The position numbers were made by a program, and so were the translations under genes. A DNA stretch of 64,000 bases from Methylocystis sp. IM3 (GTDB taxonomy: Bacteria; Pseudomonadota; Alphaproteobacteria; Rhizobiales; Beijerinckiaceae). Of the stretch, positions 1 through 9,030 are shown piece after piece. The first letter of the stretch is position 1, and each line of letters begins with the position of its first letter. The notes under the pieces are model-generated. The model ran no database searches, had not been told where the DNA came from, and saw only the letters and a list, made by a program, of their open reading frames with translations. The stretch is taken from contig NZ_JBBPBZ010000002.1 of assembly GCF_038070105.1 (NCBI RefSeq), positions 798,501 through 862,500 of the forward strand. Direction: 5' to 3'.

Positions 1-1
1 A

Positions 2-1093
2 GCATGGGCGATCGAGGCGGCGGTCGCCCAGAGCGGCGTCCCTGTCGCGCAGATCGACGAATGCGTCATGGGGTGCGTCCTGACGGCGGGCCTGGGCCAG
101 GCGCCGGCTCGGCAGGCTGCGCTCGGCGGCGGGCTGAGCGAGACGACGGCTTGCGTCACCGTCAACAAGATGTGCGGTTCCGGCATGAAGGCCGTGATGG
201 ATGCCCATGACCGCCTGCGGGCCGACGCGTCCGGCGTGATTGTCGCCGGCGGCATGGAGAGCATGAGTAATGCACCCTATCTCCTCGATCGCGCGCGGGG
301 AGGCTATCGTCTCGGGCACGGCCGCGTCATCGATCACATGTTTCAAGACGGCCTGGAAGACGCCTATGAGCGCGGCCGCCTCATGGGCGACTTCGCCGAG
401 GAGTGTGCGCAGGCCTATCAATTCACCCGCGAGATGCAGGACGAGTTCGCCCTGACCTCGCTGCAACGCGCGCAGCGCGCGACAAGGAACGGCGACTTCG
501 CGGCCGAAATTGTGCCGGTAAAGGTAAAGAGCGGGAAGGACGAGCGTCTTGCATCCGCCGACGAACTGCCCCTTAAGGCGAACGCCGGCGCCATCCCGAA
601 GCTGCGTCCCGCCTTCCGTGAGGATGGAACGCTCACCGCCGCCAATTCTTCCGCCATATCTGACGGAGCGGCGGGCCTTGTGCTCGCCACGCTGTCAAAA
701 GCGGAGGCGTTTGGATCGCAACCGCTTGCCCGGATCGTCGGCCACGTCACGCACGCCGGCGCTCCCGCGAAATTTCCGACGGCGCCGATCGCCGCCATCC
801 GCAAGCTCATGGACAGGATCGGCTGGGCTCTCGGGGATGTCGATCTCTTTGAGATCAACGAAGCCTTCGCTGTCGTGGCCATGGCGGCGGAGCGCGATCT
901 TTCGCTTCCACACGATAAGGTGAACATTCACGGCGGCGCTTGCGCTCTCGGTCATCCGATTGGAGCTTCTGGCGCTCGCATCCTTGTGACGCTGCTCTTC
1001 GCCCTGGCGCGATACGGGCTCAAACGCGGCGTGGCGTCGCTTTGCATAGGCGGAGGCGAAGCGACCGCAATCGCTATCGAACGCCTGCGCTGA
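2..1093 (+). CDS. Acetyl-CoA acetyltransferase (thiolase), 5' end missing
   Basis: Thiolase, catalysing reversible Claisen condensation or cleavage of acyl-CoAs in fatty acid, branched-chain or acetoacetyl-CoA metabolism. The reading frame is open to the left edge of the window, so roughly the first 30 of about 390 residues are missing and 363 are visible. The nucleophilic Cys lies in NKMCGSGMKA (visible residue about 58). The C-terminal His and Cys are in GGACALGHPIGASGAR and LCIGGGEA. The stop codon directly abuts the stop of the convergent dehydrogenase, with no intergenic bases. Proximity to amino acid dehydrogenase and 2-oxo acid dehydrogenase genes suggests a role in branched-chain amino acid or ketone body breakdown; substrate is inferred, family is clear. 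Confidence 0.93.
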   Translation, partial: AWAIEAAVAQSGVPVAQIDECVMGCVLTAGLGQAPARQAALGGGLSETTACVTVNKMCGSGMKAVMDAHDRLRADASGVIVAGGMESMSNAPYLLDRARGGYRLGHGRVIDHMFQDGLEDAYERGRLMGDFAEECAQAYQFTREMQDEFALTSLQRAQRATRNGDFAAEIVPVKVKSGKDERLASADELPLKANAGAIPKLRPAFREDGTLTAANSSAISDGAAGLVLATLSKAEAFGSQPLARIVGHVTHAGAPAKFPTAPIAAIRKLMDRIGWALGDVDLFEINEAFAVVAMAAERDLSLPHDKVNIHGGACALGHPIGASGARILVTLLFALARYGLKRGVASLCIGGGEATAIAIERLR

Positions 1094-2215
1094 TCAACGC
1101 CAGCGCCTGAGCTGCATGATCTTCTGGAGCCGGTCCGTGGCGAGCGTCATGGCCGCGTCGAGCGGCGAAATCTTCATGTCGCGGGCGCGCTCGAGCGTCA
1201 ACCGCGTGTTGCCGCCTACTTTCTCCTCGATCGCCGCGAAGGCCGTCGCCTTCACGCCGCCATCATATTCCACCGCGGCCGTGATGACGCCGCCGGCGTT
1301 GGCGATGAAGTCCGGGACGCTGATGACGCCGCGCTCGAACATGAAGCGCTCGGCTTCGCGCGTGACAGGAACATTTGCGCCCTGCACCACGAGCCGACAG
1401 TTCAGCCGCTCGACATTGTCGGCGCGCAGGGCGTCCGGCCTCGCCGCCGGTATCCACACGTCACAGGGGACCGCGACGAGCGCCTCATTGGGAATGACGC
1501 GCCCGAAAGGATATTCGACGACGCTTTTCCCTTCTCTTTTCAGCCGCGCTAGCGCCTCTATGTCGATCCCTTCGGCATTTGTCACTGCGCCGGAAATATC
1601 CGCGACGCCGACGAGGCGTGCGCCCTTGCGTTCGAGGAAGCGCGCCGTATGTTCGCCGACCGCGCCAAAACCCTGCAGCACAATCCGCGCCCCATCGAGC
1701 GATAGACCGGCGAAAGGAGCCGCGACTTCGGCGGCGATCGCGACGCCGAAACCTGTCGCGCCGATCTGGTCGAGCGGGATGCCGCCAATCTCGGCCGGCA
1801 ATCCCACCGCGCGGCCGATCTCGTCATGGACATATCCCATCGCGGTTTCGTCCGTGCCCATATCCGGACCCGGAATGTAATTGTGGAGCGGCGCAATCGC
1901 CGTAGCGAAGGCGCGAATCAGTTGCTCCTTGCGCGCCGCATCCATGCCGGGATCGCCGATGATCACCGATTTTGCCCCACCGTGGCGCAACCCGCAGGTG
2001 GCGTTCTTGAGGGTCATCGCGCGCGCCAGGCGAAAACATTCTATCGCCGTTACGTCAGGCGCCATGCGCGTTCCGCCGATGGCAGGGCCGGCGGCGGTGT
2101 TGTCGATCACGACGACCGCCCGAAGCCCGACCGAGGGGGTTCGGAGATAGACTATTTTTTCGGGGCCGATGTCGTCGCCAAAGGCGAGGGGATCAGTGGA
2201 AATCGGAGCGACCAT
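1094..2215 (-). CDS. Glu/Leu/Phe/Val dehydrogenase (leucine dehydrogenase-like)
   Basis: NAD-dependent oxidative deaminase of the Glu/Leu/Phe/Val family, 373 residues, the length of leucine/valine dehydrogenases rather than of 420+ residue glutamate dehydrogenases. The substrate-binding half has IGGTRMAP and the catalytic lysine motif GGAKSVI (Lys82). The Rossmann domain carries QGFGAVGEH (about 181-189) followed by VADISG. It would convert branched-chain amino acids to 2-oxo acids, which the divergently encoded 2-oxo acid dehydrogenase could decarboxylate. The 190-bp gap to the E1 alpha gene must hold both promoters. Exact amino acid specificity cannot be read from the sequence. Confidence 0.9.
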   Translation of the reverse strand: MVAPISTDPLAFGDDIGPEKIVYLRTPSVGLRAVVVIDNTAAGPAIGGTRMAPDVTAIECFRLARAMTLKNATCGLRHGGAKSVIIGDPGMDAARKEQLIRAFATAIAPLHNYIPGPDMGTDETAMGYVHDEIGRAVGLPAEIGGIPLDQIGATGFGVAIAAEVAAPFAGLSLDGARIVLQGFGAVGEHTARFLERKGARLVGVADISGAVTNAEGIDIEALARLKREGKSVVEYPFGRVIPNEALVAVPCDVWIPAARPDALRADNVERLNCRLVVQGANVPVTREAERFMFERGVISVPDFIANAGGVITAAVEYDGGVKATAFAAIEEKVGGNTRLTLERARDMKISPLDAAMTLATDRLQKIMQLRRWR

Positions 2216-2405
2216 GTTGACCTAGTTTGGATGGGCGGGCGTTCTTTCAACCCTCTGCAGGCAGATCGCCGCGCCTTCGCGTTACAAGAGGGCGAGTCTT
2301 AATTTGCAGTCGTCCGCGTGACTTCCCTCGAGCGCGCGCTAACTGCCAACTGCATCGCTGCGCTGATGACGCGTCCCGCATGCCGCCGGACAGCGGAGTT
2401 TTCTC

Positions 2406-3482
2406 ATGGGATTGCATTCCCTCATCGACCCCCGGATCGATCTGGTCCGCTTTCTTACGCCAGAGGGCGATCTCTGCGAGGATGCGCCTTTGCCCATAAG
2501 CGACGAGGCGCTGCTGGATCTTTACCGTGCGATGACGAAAACCCGCGCCTTCGACGGGAAGGCAATCGCATTGCAACGGACAGGGCAACTCGGCACCTTT
2601 GCATCGGCGCTCGGTCAGGAGGCGGTCGGAGTCGGCGTTGCTTCGGCGATGGAGGCGCGCGACGTGCTTGTGCCTTCCTACCGTGACCACGCGGCGCAGT
2701 TCCTGCGGGGCATGAGCATGGCCGAATGCCTGCTGTATTGGGGCGGAGACGAGCGCGGCAGCGACTTCGCGGGGCCAAGAGGGGATTTTCCCAATTGCGT
2801 GCCTGTCGCCACGCAGGTGGCCCATGCCGTCGGGGCCGCCTATGCTTTTGCATTGCGTAAAGAGGAGCGCGTGGCCGTAACCTTCGTCGGGGACGGCGGC
2901 ACGTCGAATGGCGCGTTTTACGAGCCGCTGAACATGGCGGGCGTATGGAACGCCCCTGTCGTGATCGTCATCAACAACAACGGTTGGGCCATATCCACGC
3001 CGCGGTCGCTCGAGAGCGCAGCGGCGACGCTGGCGCAGAAAGGCGTCGCCGCGGGCGTCGCCTGCCAGCAAGTCGACGGGAACGACGTCGTCGCTGTTCA
3101 TGATACGGCGCGGCGCGCCATTGCGAGAGCGCGGGCTGGAGAGGGGCCCATGCTGATAGAGGCGCTCACCTACCGCCTCGGCGATCACACCACGGCCGAT
3201 GATGCGACGCGCTATCGCGATCCGGAGGTCGTCCAGCGAGAATGGACGCGGGAGCCTATCTCCCGCCTGCGCGCCTATCTTCTCTGCAAGGGGCTTTGGT
3301 CGAAGCAGCAGGAGGGAGAGCTCTTGCAGGAATGCGCGGCGGAGGTCGCCGCCGCGGTGGCAACCTACATGGCGACGCCGCCCGCCTCGAGCGACGCAAT
3401 GTTCAATTATCTTTATGCAGAGGTTCCGCGGGCCCTTGAAGCCCAGCGCGAAACCGCGCGTCGGTTCGCATCGCGGAAGTGA
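2406..3482 (+). CDS. 2-oxo acid (pyruvate/branched-chain) dehydrogenase E1 alpha subunit
   Basis: Thiamine-diphosphate-dependent decarboxylase subunit alpha, 358 residues. The ThDP-binding motif runs from GDGGTSNG (about residue 162) to VINNNGW, the GDG-x(n)-NN spacing of the family. The phosphorylation-loop region YRLGDHTTADDATRYR is typical of E1 alpha. The N-terminal region resembles the Gram-positive PdhA/BCKDH alpha subfamily rather than the proteobacterial homodimeric E1. It is the first gene of an E1 alpha-E1 beta-E2 set read rightwards. Acetyl- versus branched-chain acyl-transfer cannot be settled; the leucine-dehydrogenase-like neighbour favours branched-chain 2-oxo acids. Confidence 0.9.
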   Translation: MGLHSLIDPRIDLVRFLTPEGDLCEDAPLPISDEALLDLYRAMTKTRAFDGKAIALQRTGQLGTFASALGQEAVGVGVASAMEARDVLVPSYRDHAAQFLRGMSMAECLLYWGGDERGSDFAGPRGDFPNCVPVATQVAHAVGAAYAFALRKEERVAVTFVGDGGTSNGAFYEPLNMAGVWNAPVVIVINNNGWAISTPRSLESAAATLAQKGVAAGVACQQVDGNDVVAVHDTARRAIARARAGEGPMLIEALTYRLGDHTTADDATRYRDPEVVQREWTREPISRLRAYLLCKGLWSKQQEGELLQECAAEVAAAVATYMATPPASSDAMFNYLYAEVPRALEAQRETARRFASRK

Positions 3483-3492
3483 GTCCAGAGCA

Positions 3493-4473
3493 ATGGCCGA
3501 GCTCAATCTCGTCGAATCGATCAACGCCGCTCTTGGCTGCGAAATGGCGCGTGACGACAGCGTGCTGCTTCTCGGCGAAGATATTGGCGCGAATGGCGGC
3601 GTGTTTCGGGCCACCAATGGCCTGCAGGCTCGTTTCGGCCGTGGGCGTGTGATCGATACGCCGCTTGCCGAGGGCGGAATTGCGGGCGTCGCGGTCGGCA
3701 TGGCCGCCATGGGGTTGAAGCCTGTCGCCGAAATTCAGTTCACCGGATTCATCTATCCGACGATTGATCAGATGATCAACCACGCTTCGAGGCTTCGCAA
3801 CCGAACGCGTGGGCGCTTGACCTGCCCCATGGTGTTGCGCTCGCCGTACGGCGCCGGCATTCATGCGCCGGAACATCATTCGGAGAGTCCCGAGGCGCTC
3901 TTCGCGCATATGCCGGGGTTGCGCGTGGTGATCCCGTCTTCGCCCGCGCGGGCCTATGGCTTGCTCCTTGCTGCGATACGCGATCCCGATCCCGTCGTCT
4001 TTTTCGAACCGACGCGACTCTACCGGCTCTTCAAGCAGGAAGTCGCCGACAATGGAGAGAGCCTGCCACTCGATACCTGCTTTCTCTGCCGGGAAGGACG
4101 CGATGCGACAATTGTCGCATGGGGAGCCATGGTTCCCGAAGCGATGCGCTCCGCCGAGGCGCTGGCGCTCGACGGCCTAGACGTCGAGGTTCTGGACGTC
4201 GCGACATTGAAGCCATTCGATATCGAAACAATCCTGCAATCCGTCGAGAAGACGGGCCGCTGCGTGATCGTTCATGAAGCGCCGCGCACGGCGGGCTTCG
4301 GCGCCGAAATCGCCGCGGAGATCGCCGAACGCGCACTTTATTCGCTGCTCGCGCCGATCAAGCGCGTCACGGCCTATGACGTGGTCGTTCCCCTGTCGCG
4401 GCTCGAAAAACAATATGTCCCGAGCGTCGAGCGCATCAACGACGCTGTGCGGGGGCTGATGGAGGGGTCATGA
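3493..4473 (+). CDS. 2-oxo acid dehydrogenase E1 beta subunit
   Basis: Beta subunit of the heterotetrameric E1, 326 residues. It starts at the ATG ten bases after the alpha stop; the open frame extends further upstream inside the alpha gene, but homology to the family begins at MAELNLVESINAAL. Recognisable family segments are LLGEDIGANGGVFRAT, DTPLAEGGIAGVAVG, and RSPYGAGIHAPEHHSES. The C-terminal transketolase domain carries VHEAPRTAGFGAEIAAEI. Together with E1 alpha it forms the active site around ThDP. Its stop overlaps the E2 start by four bases (ATGA), indicating translational coupling. Confidence 0.92.
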   Translation: MAELNLVESINAALGCEMARDDSVLLLGEDIGANGGVFRATNGLQARFGRGRVIDTPLAEGGIAGVAVGMAAMGLKPVAEIQFTGFIYPTIDQMINHASRLRNRTRGRLTCPMVLRSPYGAGIHAPEHHSESPEALFAHMPGLRVVIPSSPARAYGLLLAAIRDPDPVVFFEPTRLYRLFKQEVADNGESLPLDTCFLCREGRDATIVAWGAMVPEAMRSAEALALDGLDVEVLDVATLKPFDIETILQSVEKTGRCVIVHEAPRTAGFGAEIAAEIAERALYSLLAPIKRVTAYDVVVPLSRLEKQYVPSVERINDAVRGLMEGS

Positions 4474-5570
4474 AAACCTTTCGTTTGCCGGATCTCGGAG
4501 AAGGGCTCCAGGAGGCCGAACTCGTCGAGTGGCGCGTGAGGCCCGGTGATCAGGTCGCGGTCGATCAGCCTCTGCTCGCTGTCGAGACCGCCAAGGCTGT
4601 GGTCGAGATACCGTCGCCACAGGCAGGGCGAATCGAGCGCCTGTTCGGAAATACGGGAGATATCATTCGCGTCGGCGCCCCTCTCATCGCTTTCGAGGGC
4701 GAGAGGGAGGACGACGCCGGCACGGTTGTCGGCGCCGTCGAGACCGGCGCCGCCGTTATGAGCGATGCGCCGGTAACGACCGGACGCGTAGGGGCCGCCA
4801 TACGCGTCGTTCCTGCGGTCCGTGCGCTCGCCCGCAAGCTCAATGTCGATCTGTCGATGGTGACGCCATCGGGCGTCGACGGGCTGATCACGGCGGAGGA
4901 CGTCCAGCGTGTCGCGCGCGTCCTCAGCGAAGCCGAGCCGGCCGAGCCTTTGCGTGGTTTCCGGCGCGCCATGGCGCAGAACATGGCCTTTGCACAGGCT
5001 GAGGTCGCCGCAGCGACGATCATGGAAGATGCTGTTGTCGAGGCATGGGCGCCTGGTGAGGACGTCACGGTCCGCCTTGTCCGGGCGCTCGTCAAAGGTT
5101 GCCAGGCCGAGCCTGTGCTCAATTGCTGGTTCGAAAGCGCCACGCTTTCCCGGCGCGTGCTTCGCAAGATCGATCTCGGCATCGCGGTGGATACGCCCGA
5201 CGGGCTTTTCGTGCCCGTGCTGCGCGACGTCGCGAACCGCAAGCCTGCCGACATTCGCGAGGGTCTCGACCGCATGCGCGCGGATGTGGCCGGCCGACGC
5301 ATTCCGCAGGAGGAAATGCGCGGCGCGACGATTACGCTATCGAATTTCGGCACGATCGCTGGCCGCTATGCGTCGCCGGTCGTCTTGCCGCCAACGGTAG
5401 CCATTCTCGGCGCGGGCCGGATGAGGGAAGAGCCGGTCGCAAGAAACGGCGAAGTGCGCGTTGGCCGCGTCATTCCATTGAGTCTGACGTTCGACCATCG
5501 CGTCGTGTCGGGCGGTGAGGCCGGCCGATTCCTCGCGGCAGTCATATCGGACCTTGGCCTTGCCGCCTGA
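4470..5570 (+). CDS. Dihydrolipoamide acyltransferase (E2), single lipoyl domain
   Basis: E2 core of the 2-oxo acid dehydrogenase complex, 366 residues, short for the family. Order: one lipoyl domain (1-80, lipoylated Lys42 in VETAKAVVEIPSP), a linker, a peripheral subunit-binding domain (about 112-150, with VVPAVRALARKLNVDL and GVDGLITAEDV), and a catalytic domain from about 165 to the end. The catalytic motif reads FDHRVVSGGEA, so the His (343) is present but the usual Asp of HxxxDG is Ser. No E3 gene follows. It overlaps the E1 beta stop by four bases, so the three genes form one operon. Confidence 0.9.
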   Translation: MKTFRLPDLGEGLQEAELVEWRVRPGDQVAVDQPLLAVETAKAVVEIPSPQAGRIERLFGNTGDIIRVGAPLIAFEGEREDDAGTVVGAVETGAAVMSDAPVTTGRVGAAIRVVPAVRALARKLNVDLSMVTPSGVDGLITAEDVQRVARVLSEAEPAEPLRGFRRAMAQNMAFAQAEVAAATIMEDAVVEAWAPGEDVTVRLVRALVKGCQAEPVLNCWFESATLSRRVLRKIDLGIAVDTPDGLFVPVLRDVANRKPADIREGLDRMRADVAGRRIPQEEMRGATITLSNFGTIAGRYASPVVLPPTVAILGAGRMREEPVARNGEVRVGRVIPLSLTFDHRVVSGGEAGRFLAAVISDLGLAA

Positions 5571-5692
5571 TGCAGGACAGGCTGCCGTCCGCCCGCGGTC
5601 CAGAAAGGCATAGCTGGAACAAAGCGCGTTCATTCCCGTTACGCGAAGGGGAGAATGGGCGAAAGCGCGGCGAGCGCCCTGGGAGTAGGAAG

Positions 5693-6859
5693 ATGGCGTA
5701 TGGTTCCAATAGTTCCACTTTTTCTACCCATCTTTTTTGTTTTTCTCATTTGCGATGGAGTTTCGTCTACCAGCGCCCCCAACATCTGATGAGCCGCGCA
5801 GCGCGCGAATATAGCACCTGGTATGTCGAGGAGCCGGAATATTTCGAGGGGCCGCCCGTTCTCAGAATAAAACGCGACGATTCCGGCGTATCGGTCGTGA
5901 CGCCGCTTTTGCCTGCGGGCCAGCGCCTCGACGCGGATGAGCAGCTCAGCTCGATGCTGACGCGACTGCTCGCGAAAGTGCGGCCGAAACGCCTGATCTC
6001 CTGGTATTACACCCCCATGGCCCTTCGTTTCACGAAGGGTCTCGAGCCTCATCGCTGTGTTTATGACAATATGGATGAGCTTTCGAATTTTGCCGGAGCG
6101 CCGCCGGGCATCCTCGAAATGGAGCAGACCCTGCTATCGAAATGCCACGTCGTTTTCGTGGGAGGGCATTCGCTTTATCAGGCAAAACGCGCCAGACACG
6201 AAAACATCCACGTTTTCCCGAGCAGCGTCGACGCCGCCCATTTTCGGCAGGCGAGAACGATATGCGAAGATCCTGTCGATCAGCGGTCGATTCCGCACCC
6301 GAGGCTCGGCTTTTTTGGCGTGATCGACGAGCGCATGGACCTCGATCTCGTACGCGAGGTCGCCGCTCGCAGGCCGCAGTGGCGGCTCGTAATGATCGGA
6401 CCGATCGTCAAGATCGACCCAGGAAGCCTGCCCCGCGCCGACAATATCCATTGGCTCGGCTGCAAGGACTATCGGGAATTGCCACACTATCTTTCGGGCT
6501 GGGACGTGGGGTTCATGCCCTTCGCGATCAATGAGGCCACGCGCTTCATCAGCCCGACGAAAACGCCGGAATTTCTGGCCGCGGGGATCCCCGTCGTCTC
6601 GACGCCGATCGCCGATGTGGCCGATCCTTATGGATCGGCGGGTCTGGTCGAAATCGCAGACGACGCTGACTCCGTCATTGCGCGGGTCGAAATGATCCTG
6701 CGTCGCAAGAGAGCGCCGTGGCTGAAAGCCGTGGACGCATTTCTCGACGGAATGTCATGGGACGACACCTGGGCGGGCATGAGGCGCGAGCTGGACGCTT
6801 TCATACCCGATCGCCATGCATCCGATCGGCAGATGAACGCGGAGGCGCGCCGTGTTTGA
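5693..6859 (+). CDS. Glycosyltransferase family 1-like protein
   Basis: Predicted GT-B fold glycosyltransferase, 389 residues from the chosen start. The open frame begins at 5570, but the first 41 residues are arginine-rich and unlike the family; the ATG at 5693 follows a GGAGTAGGAAG purine tract. The N-terminal segment RWSFVYQRPQHLMSRAA is typical of a family found next to UDP-galactopyranose mutase. The C-terminal nucleotide-sugar region includes FISPTKTPEFLAAGIPVVST. It overlaps the UGM start by eight bases, so the two are likely cotranscribed for a galactofuranose-containing surface polysaccharide. The sugar donor is inferred only from this neighbour. Confidence 0.82.
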   Translation: MAYGSNSSTFSTHLFCFSHLRWSFVYQRPQHLMSRAAREYSTWYVEEPEYFEGPPVLRIKRDDSGVSVVTPLLPAGQRLDADEQLSSMLTRLLAKVRPKRLISWYYTPMALRFTKGLEPHRCVYDNMDELSNFAGAPPGILEMEQTLLSKCHVVFVGGHSLYQAKRARHENIHVFPSSVDAAHFRQARTICEDPVDQRSIPHPRLGFFGVIDERMDLDLVREVAARRPQWRLVMIGPIVKIDPGSLPRADNIHWLGCKDYRELPHYLSGWDVGFMPFAINEATRFISPTKTPEFLAAGIPVVSTPIADVADPYGSAGLVEIADDADSVIARVEMILRRKRAPWLKAVDAFLDGMSWDDTWAGMRRELDAFIPDRHASDRQMNAEARRV

Positions 6860-7988
6860 TTGGCTGATCGTCGGCGCCGGCTTCGCCGGCAGCGTGCTTG
6901 CGGAACGCCTGGCGTCACAGCGGGGAGAGCGTGTCCTTGTCATCGACAAGAGACCTCACATAGGGGGGAACGCCTACGACCGATATGACGACGCAGGCGT
7001 TCTCATTCACCAATATGGCCCGCATATCTTTCACACCAATTCACAGGCGATATTCGATTATCTGTCGAGGTTCACCCGATGGCGTCCTTACGAGCACCGC
7101 GTGCTGGCGGAAGTCGACGGCATGCTGCTGCCGATCCCTATCAATCTCGATACGGTCAACCGGCTGTTCGGACTGAACCTGGATTCAAAGGGCCTCGCGG
7201 CCTGGTTCGCCGAGCGGGCCGAGCCGAGGGAGGAAATCCGCACCTCAGAGGATGTCGTCGTCAGCGCGGTCGGCCGCGAGCTCTACGAAAAATTTTTCAG
7301 GGGATACACAAAGAAGCAGTGGGGCGTGGAGCCCTCCCAACTCGACAAATCCGTGACGGCCAGGGTGCCGACGCGCATCGACCGGGATGACTGTTATTTC
7401 ACTGACGCTTTCCAATACATGCCAGAGGGCGGCTATACGCGCCTCTTCGAGCGGATGCTGTCCCATCAGAATATCAAGGTCATGTTGCAGACGGACTTCA
7501 AGGAGATTCGCAAGGAGGTCGCCTTCCGGCGATTGATCTACACCGGGCCGATCGACGAATTCTTCAAGTTTCGCTTCGGCAGGCTGCCCTATCGGTCGCT
7601 TCAGTTCAAACACGCCACGCTTGATCAGCCCTGGCTGCAGCCGGTCGCGGTCGTCAATTACCCCCAGACCCAGGCTTATACCCGGATCACCGAATACAAG
7701 CATCTCACCGGGCAGCGGCACGAGAAGACGAGCGTGACGTTCGAATTTCCAAGCGACTCTGGCGACCCGTACTATCCGGTGCCGCGGGCTGAAAATATGG
7801 AACTATACAAGAAATACGAGCGATTGGCGCTTGCGCAGGAAGACGTCTGGTTCGTCGGGAGGCTTGCTACCTATCGATACTACAACATGGATCAGGTTGT
7901 GGGGCAGGCGCTCGCCACCTTCCGGCGCATCCACCAGGAGGTACCTCTTGCGGAAGGCGCGAGTCTGCCGCAGGTTGCCGCAGAGTAG
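6852..7988 (+). CDS. glf: UDP-galactopyranose mutase
   Basis: Flavoenzyme that isomerises UDP-galactopyranose to UDP-galactofuranose, the donor for galactofuranosyl glycans. 378 residues, full length for the family, with a GTG start inside the end of the upstream glycosyltransferase. The FAD-binding GxGxxG is at VGAGFAGSVLAERLA (residues 7-21). Other family signatures are KRPHIGGNAYD, YGPHIFHTN, FFRGYTKKQWG, and the C-terminal YYNMDQVVGQAL. All are intact. Co-location with a glycosyltransferase indicates an exopolysaccharide or LPS locus. Confidence 0.95.
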   Translation: MFDWLIVGAGFAGSVLAERLASQRGERVLVIDKRPHIGGNAYDRYDDAGVLIHQYGPHIFHTNSQAIFDYLSRFTRWRPYEHRVLAEVDGMLLPIPINLDTVNRLFGLNLDSKGLAAWFAERAEPREEIRTSEDVVVSAVGRELYEKFFRGYTKKQWGVEPSQLDKSVTARVPTRIDRDDCYFTDAFQYMPEGGYTRLFERMLSHQNIKVMLQTDFKEIRKEVAFRRLIYTGPIDEFFKFRFGRLPYRSLQFKHATLDQPWLQPVAVVNYPQTQAYTRITEYKHLTGQRHEKTSVTFEFPSDSGDPYYPVPRAENMELYKKYERLALAQEDVWFVGRLATYRYYNMDQVVGQALATFRRIHQEVPLAEGASLPQVAAE

Positions 7989-8093
7989 GCGAACCGAGAA
8001 CGGGCTTCGCTGGAAGACAGGCGGCGGCTGTCTTTCAGGAACTTCGGCTGTTGGCAGGCGTTAGCGGTCAGCGCTTCCCGACAGGAGTCGAGT

Positions 8094-8969
8094 ATGTTTA
8101 CCCATAACAAGAAACTGCAATATACGGTTCGGGTGTCCGAACCCAACCCCGTCTTGGCGAGTCTGATCCTGGAGCAGTTCGGCGGACCGCAGGGGGAGCT
8201 CGCCGCGGCGATGCGTTACTTCACACAAGCGCTGGCCGAAGACGATCCGGGACGAAAGGACATGTTGCTCGACATCGCCACGGAAGAACTCAGCCATCTC
8301 GAAGTCATCGGCAGCATCGTCGCCATGCTCAACAAGGGTATGAAGGGCGAGCTTGCCGAGGCCTCGCAGACAGAGGCGGAGCTGTATCGTTCATTGACGC
8401 AGGGGGGCGATAGCCACACTCAGGCGATCCTTTACGGCGGCGGGCCCGCGCTTACCAACTCGTCGGGCGTTCCGTGGACCGCGGCCTATATCGATACGAT
8501 CGGCGATCCGGCTTGCGATCTGCGTTCGAATATTGCGGCGGAAGCGCGCGCGAAGATCATTTACGAACGTTTGATCAATGTTACCGACGATGCGGGAGTC
8601 AAGGAGGCGCTCGGCTTTCTGATGACCCGTGAGATCGCGCATCAGAAGTCGTTCGAAAAGGCGCTCTATGCGATAGAAGGCAATTTCCCGCCAGGGAAGC
8701 TGCGCGGCATGCCGGAATATGCTGATCTTTACGTCAACACGTCCCAGGGCGAGGGCGACGTGGAGGGACCGTGGAATTCCGGCGATCATTGGCGGCGCCT
8801 GGACGACGTCATTGGCGGCATTCCGGTAGACGGCGGGCAGGGCGACGCAAGCGTCGGCCTTACCAGTTCCGAGCAGAGCGATCTGTCGAGCTTTGCGGCG
8901 AGGACCATGTCGAATCCCATGTCCGATCCGACGACGGGCGCTGAACTCGGACAATCCGGCTCAGCCTAG
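8094..8969 (+). CDS. Manganese catalase (non-haem)
   Basis: Di-manganese catalase disproportionating hydrogen peroxide, 291 residues. The ferritin-like four-helix bundle supplies metal ligands visible as the Glu in PQGELAAAMRY, the E..H pair in TEELSHLEVIG, the Glu in AEARAKIIYERL and the E..H pair in TREIAHQKSFEKAL. The C-terminal tail, rich in Gly, Ser and Asp, is normal for the family. An AGGAG ribosome-binding site lies eight bases before the ATG. It is monocistronic, ending before a hairpin that separates it from the convergent FAD/Rieske gene. Mn catalases are common stress proteins in Rhizobiales. Confidence 0.94.
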   Translation: MFTHNKKLQYTVRVSEPNPVLASLILEQFGGPQGELAAAMRYFTQALAEDDPGRKDMLLDIATEELSHLEVIGSIVAMLNKGMKGELAEASQTEAELYRSLTQGGDSHTQAILYGGGPALTNSSGVPWTAAYIDTIGDPACDLRSNIAAEARAKIIYERLINVTDDAGVKEALGFLMTREIAHQKSFEKALYAIEGNFPPGKLRGMPEYADLYVNTSQGEGDVEGPWNSGDHWRRLDDVIGGIPVDGGQGDASVGLTSSEQSDLSSFAARTMSNPMSDPTTGAELGQSGSA

Positions 8970-8980
8970 CCGATCTCAAA

Positions 8981-9008
8981 GAGCCGCGTCCGCGTCGTGG
9001 CGCGGCTC
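8981..9008. terminator. Hairpin between convergent genes
   Basis: A perfect 8-bp inverted repeat (GAGCCGCG / CGCGGCTC) with a 12-base loop lies in the 61-bp gap between the Mn catalase stop and the stop of the convergent oxidoreductase. There is no T-tract, so it may act as a weak or factor-assisted bidirectional terminator. Confidence 0.45.
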
Positions 9009-9030
9009 GTGGATCCGCTCCTGCGCTCCA

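Noticed and set aside
5570..5692. N-terminal extension of the glycosyltransferase from the ATG overlapping the E2 stop
   Set aside because: The 41 extra residues are unlike the family, and a better start with a purine-rich ribosome-binding site exists at 5693.
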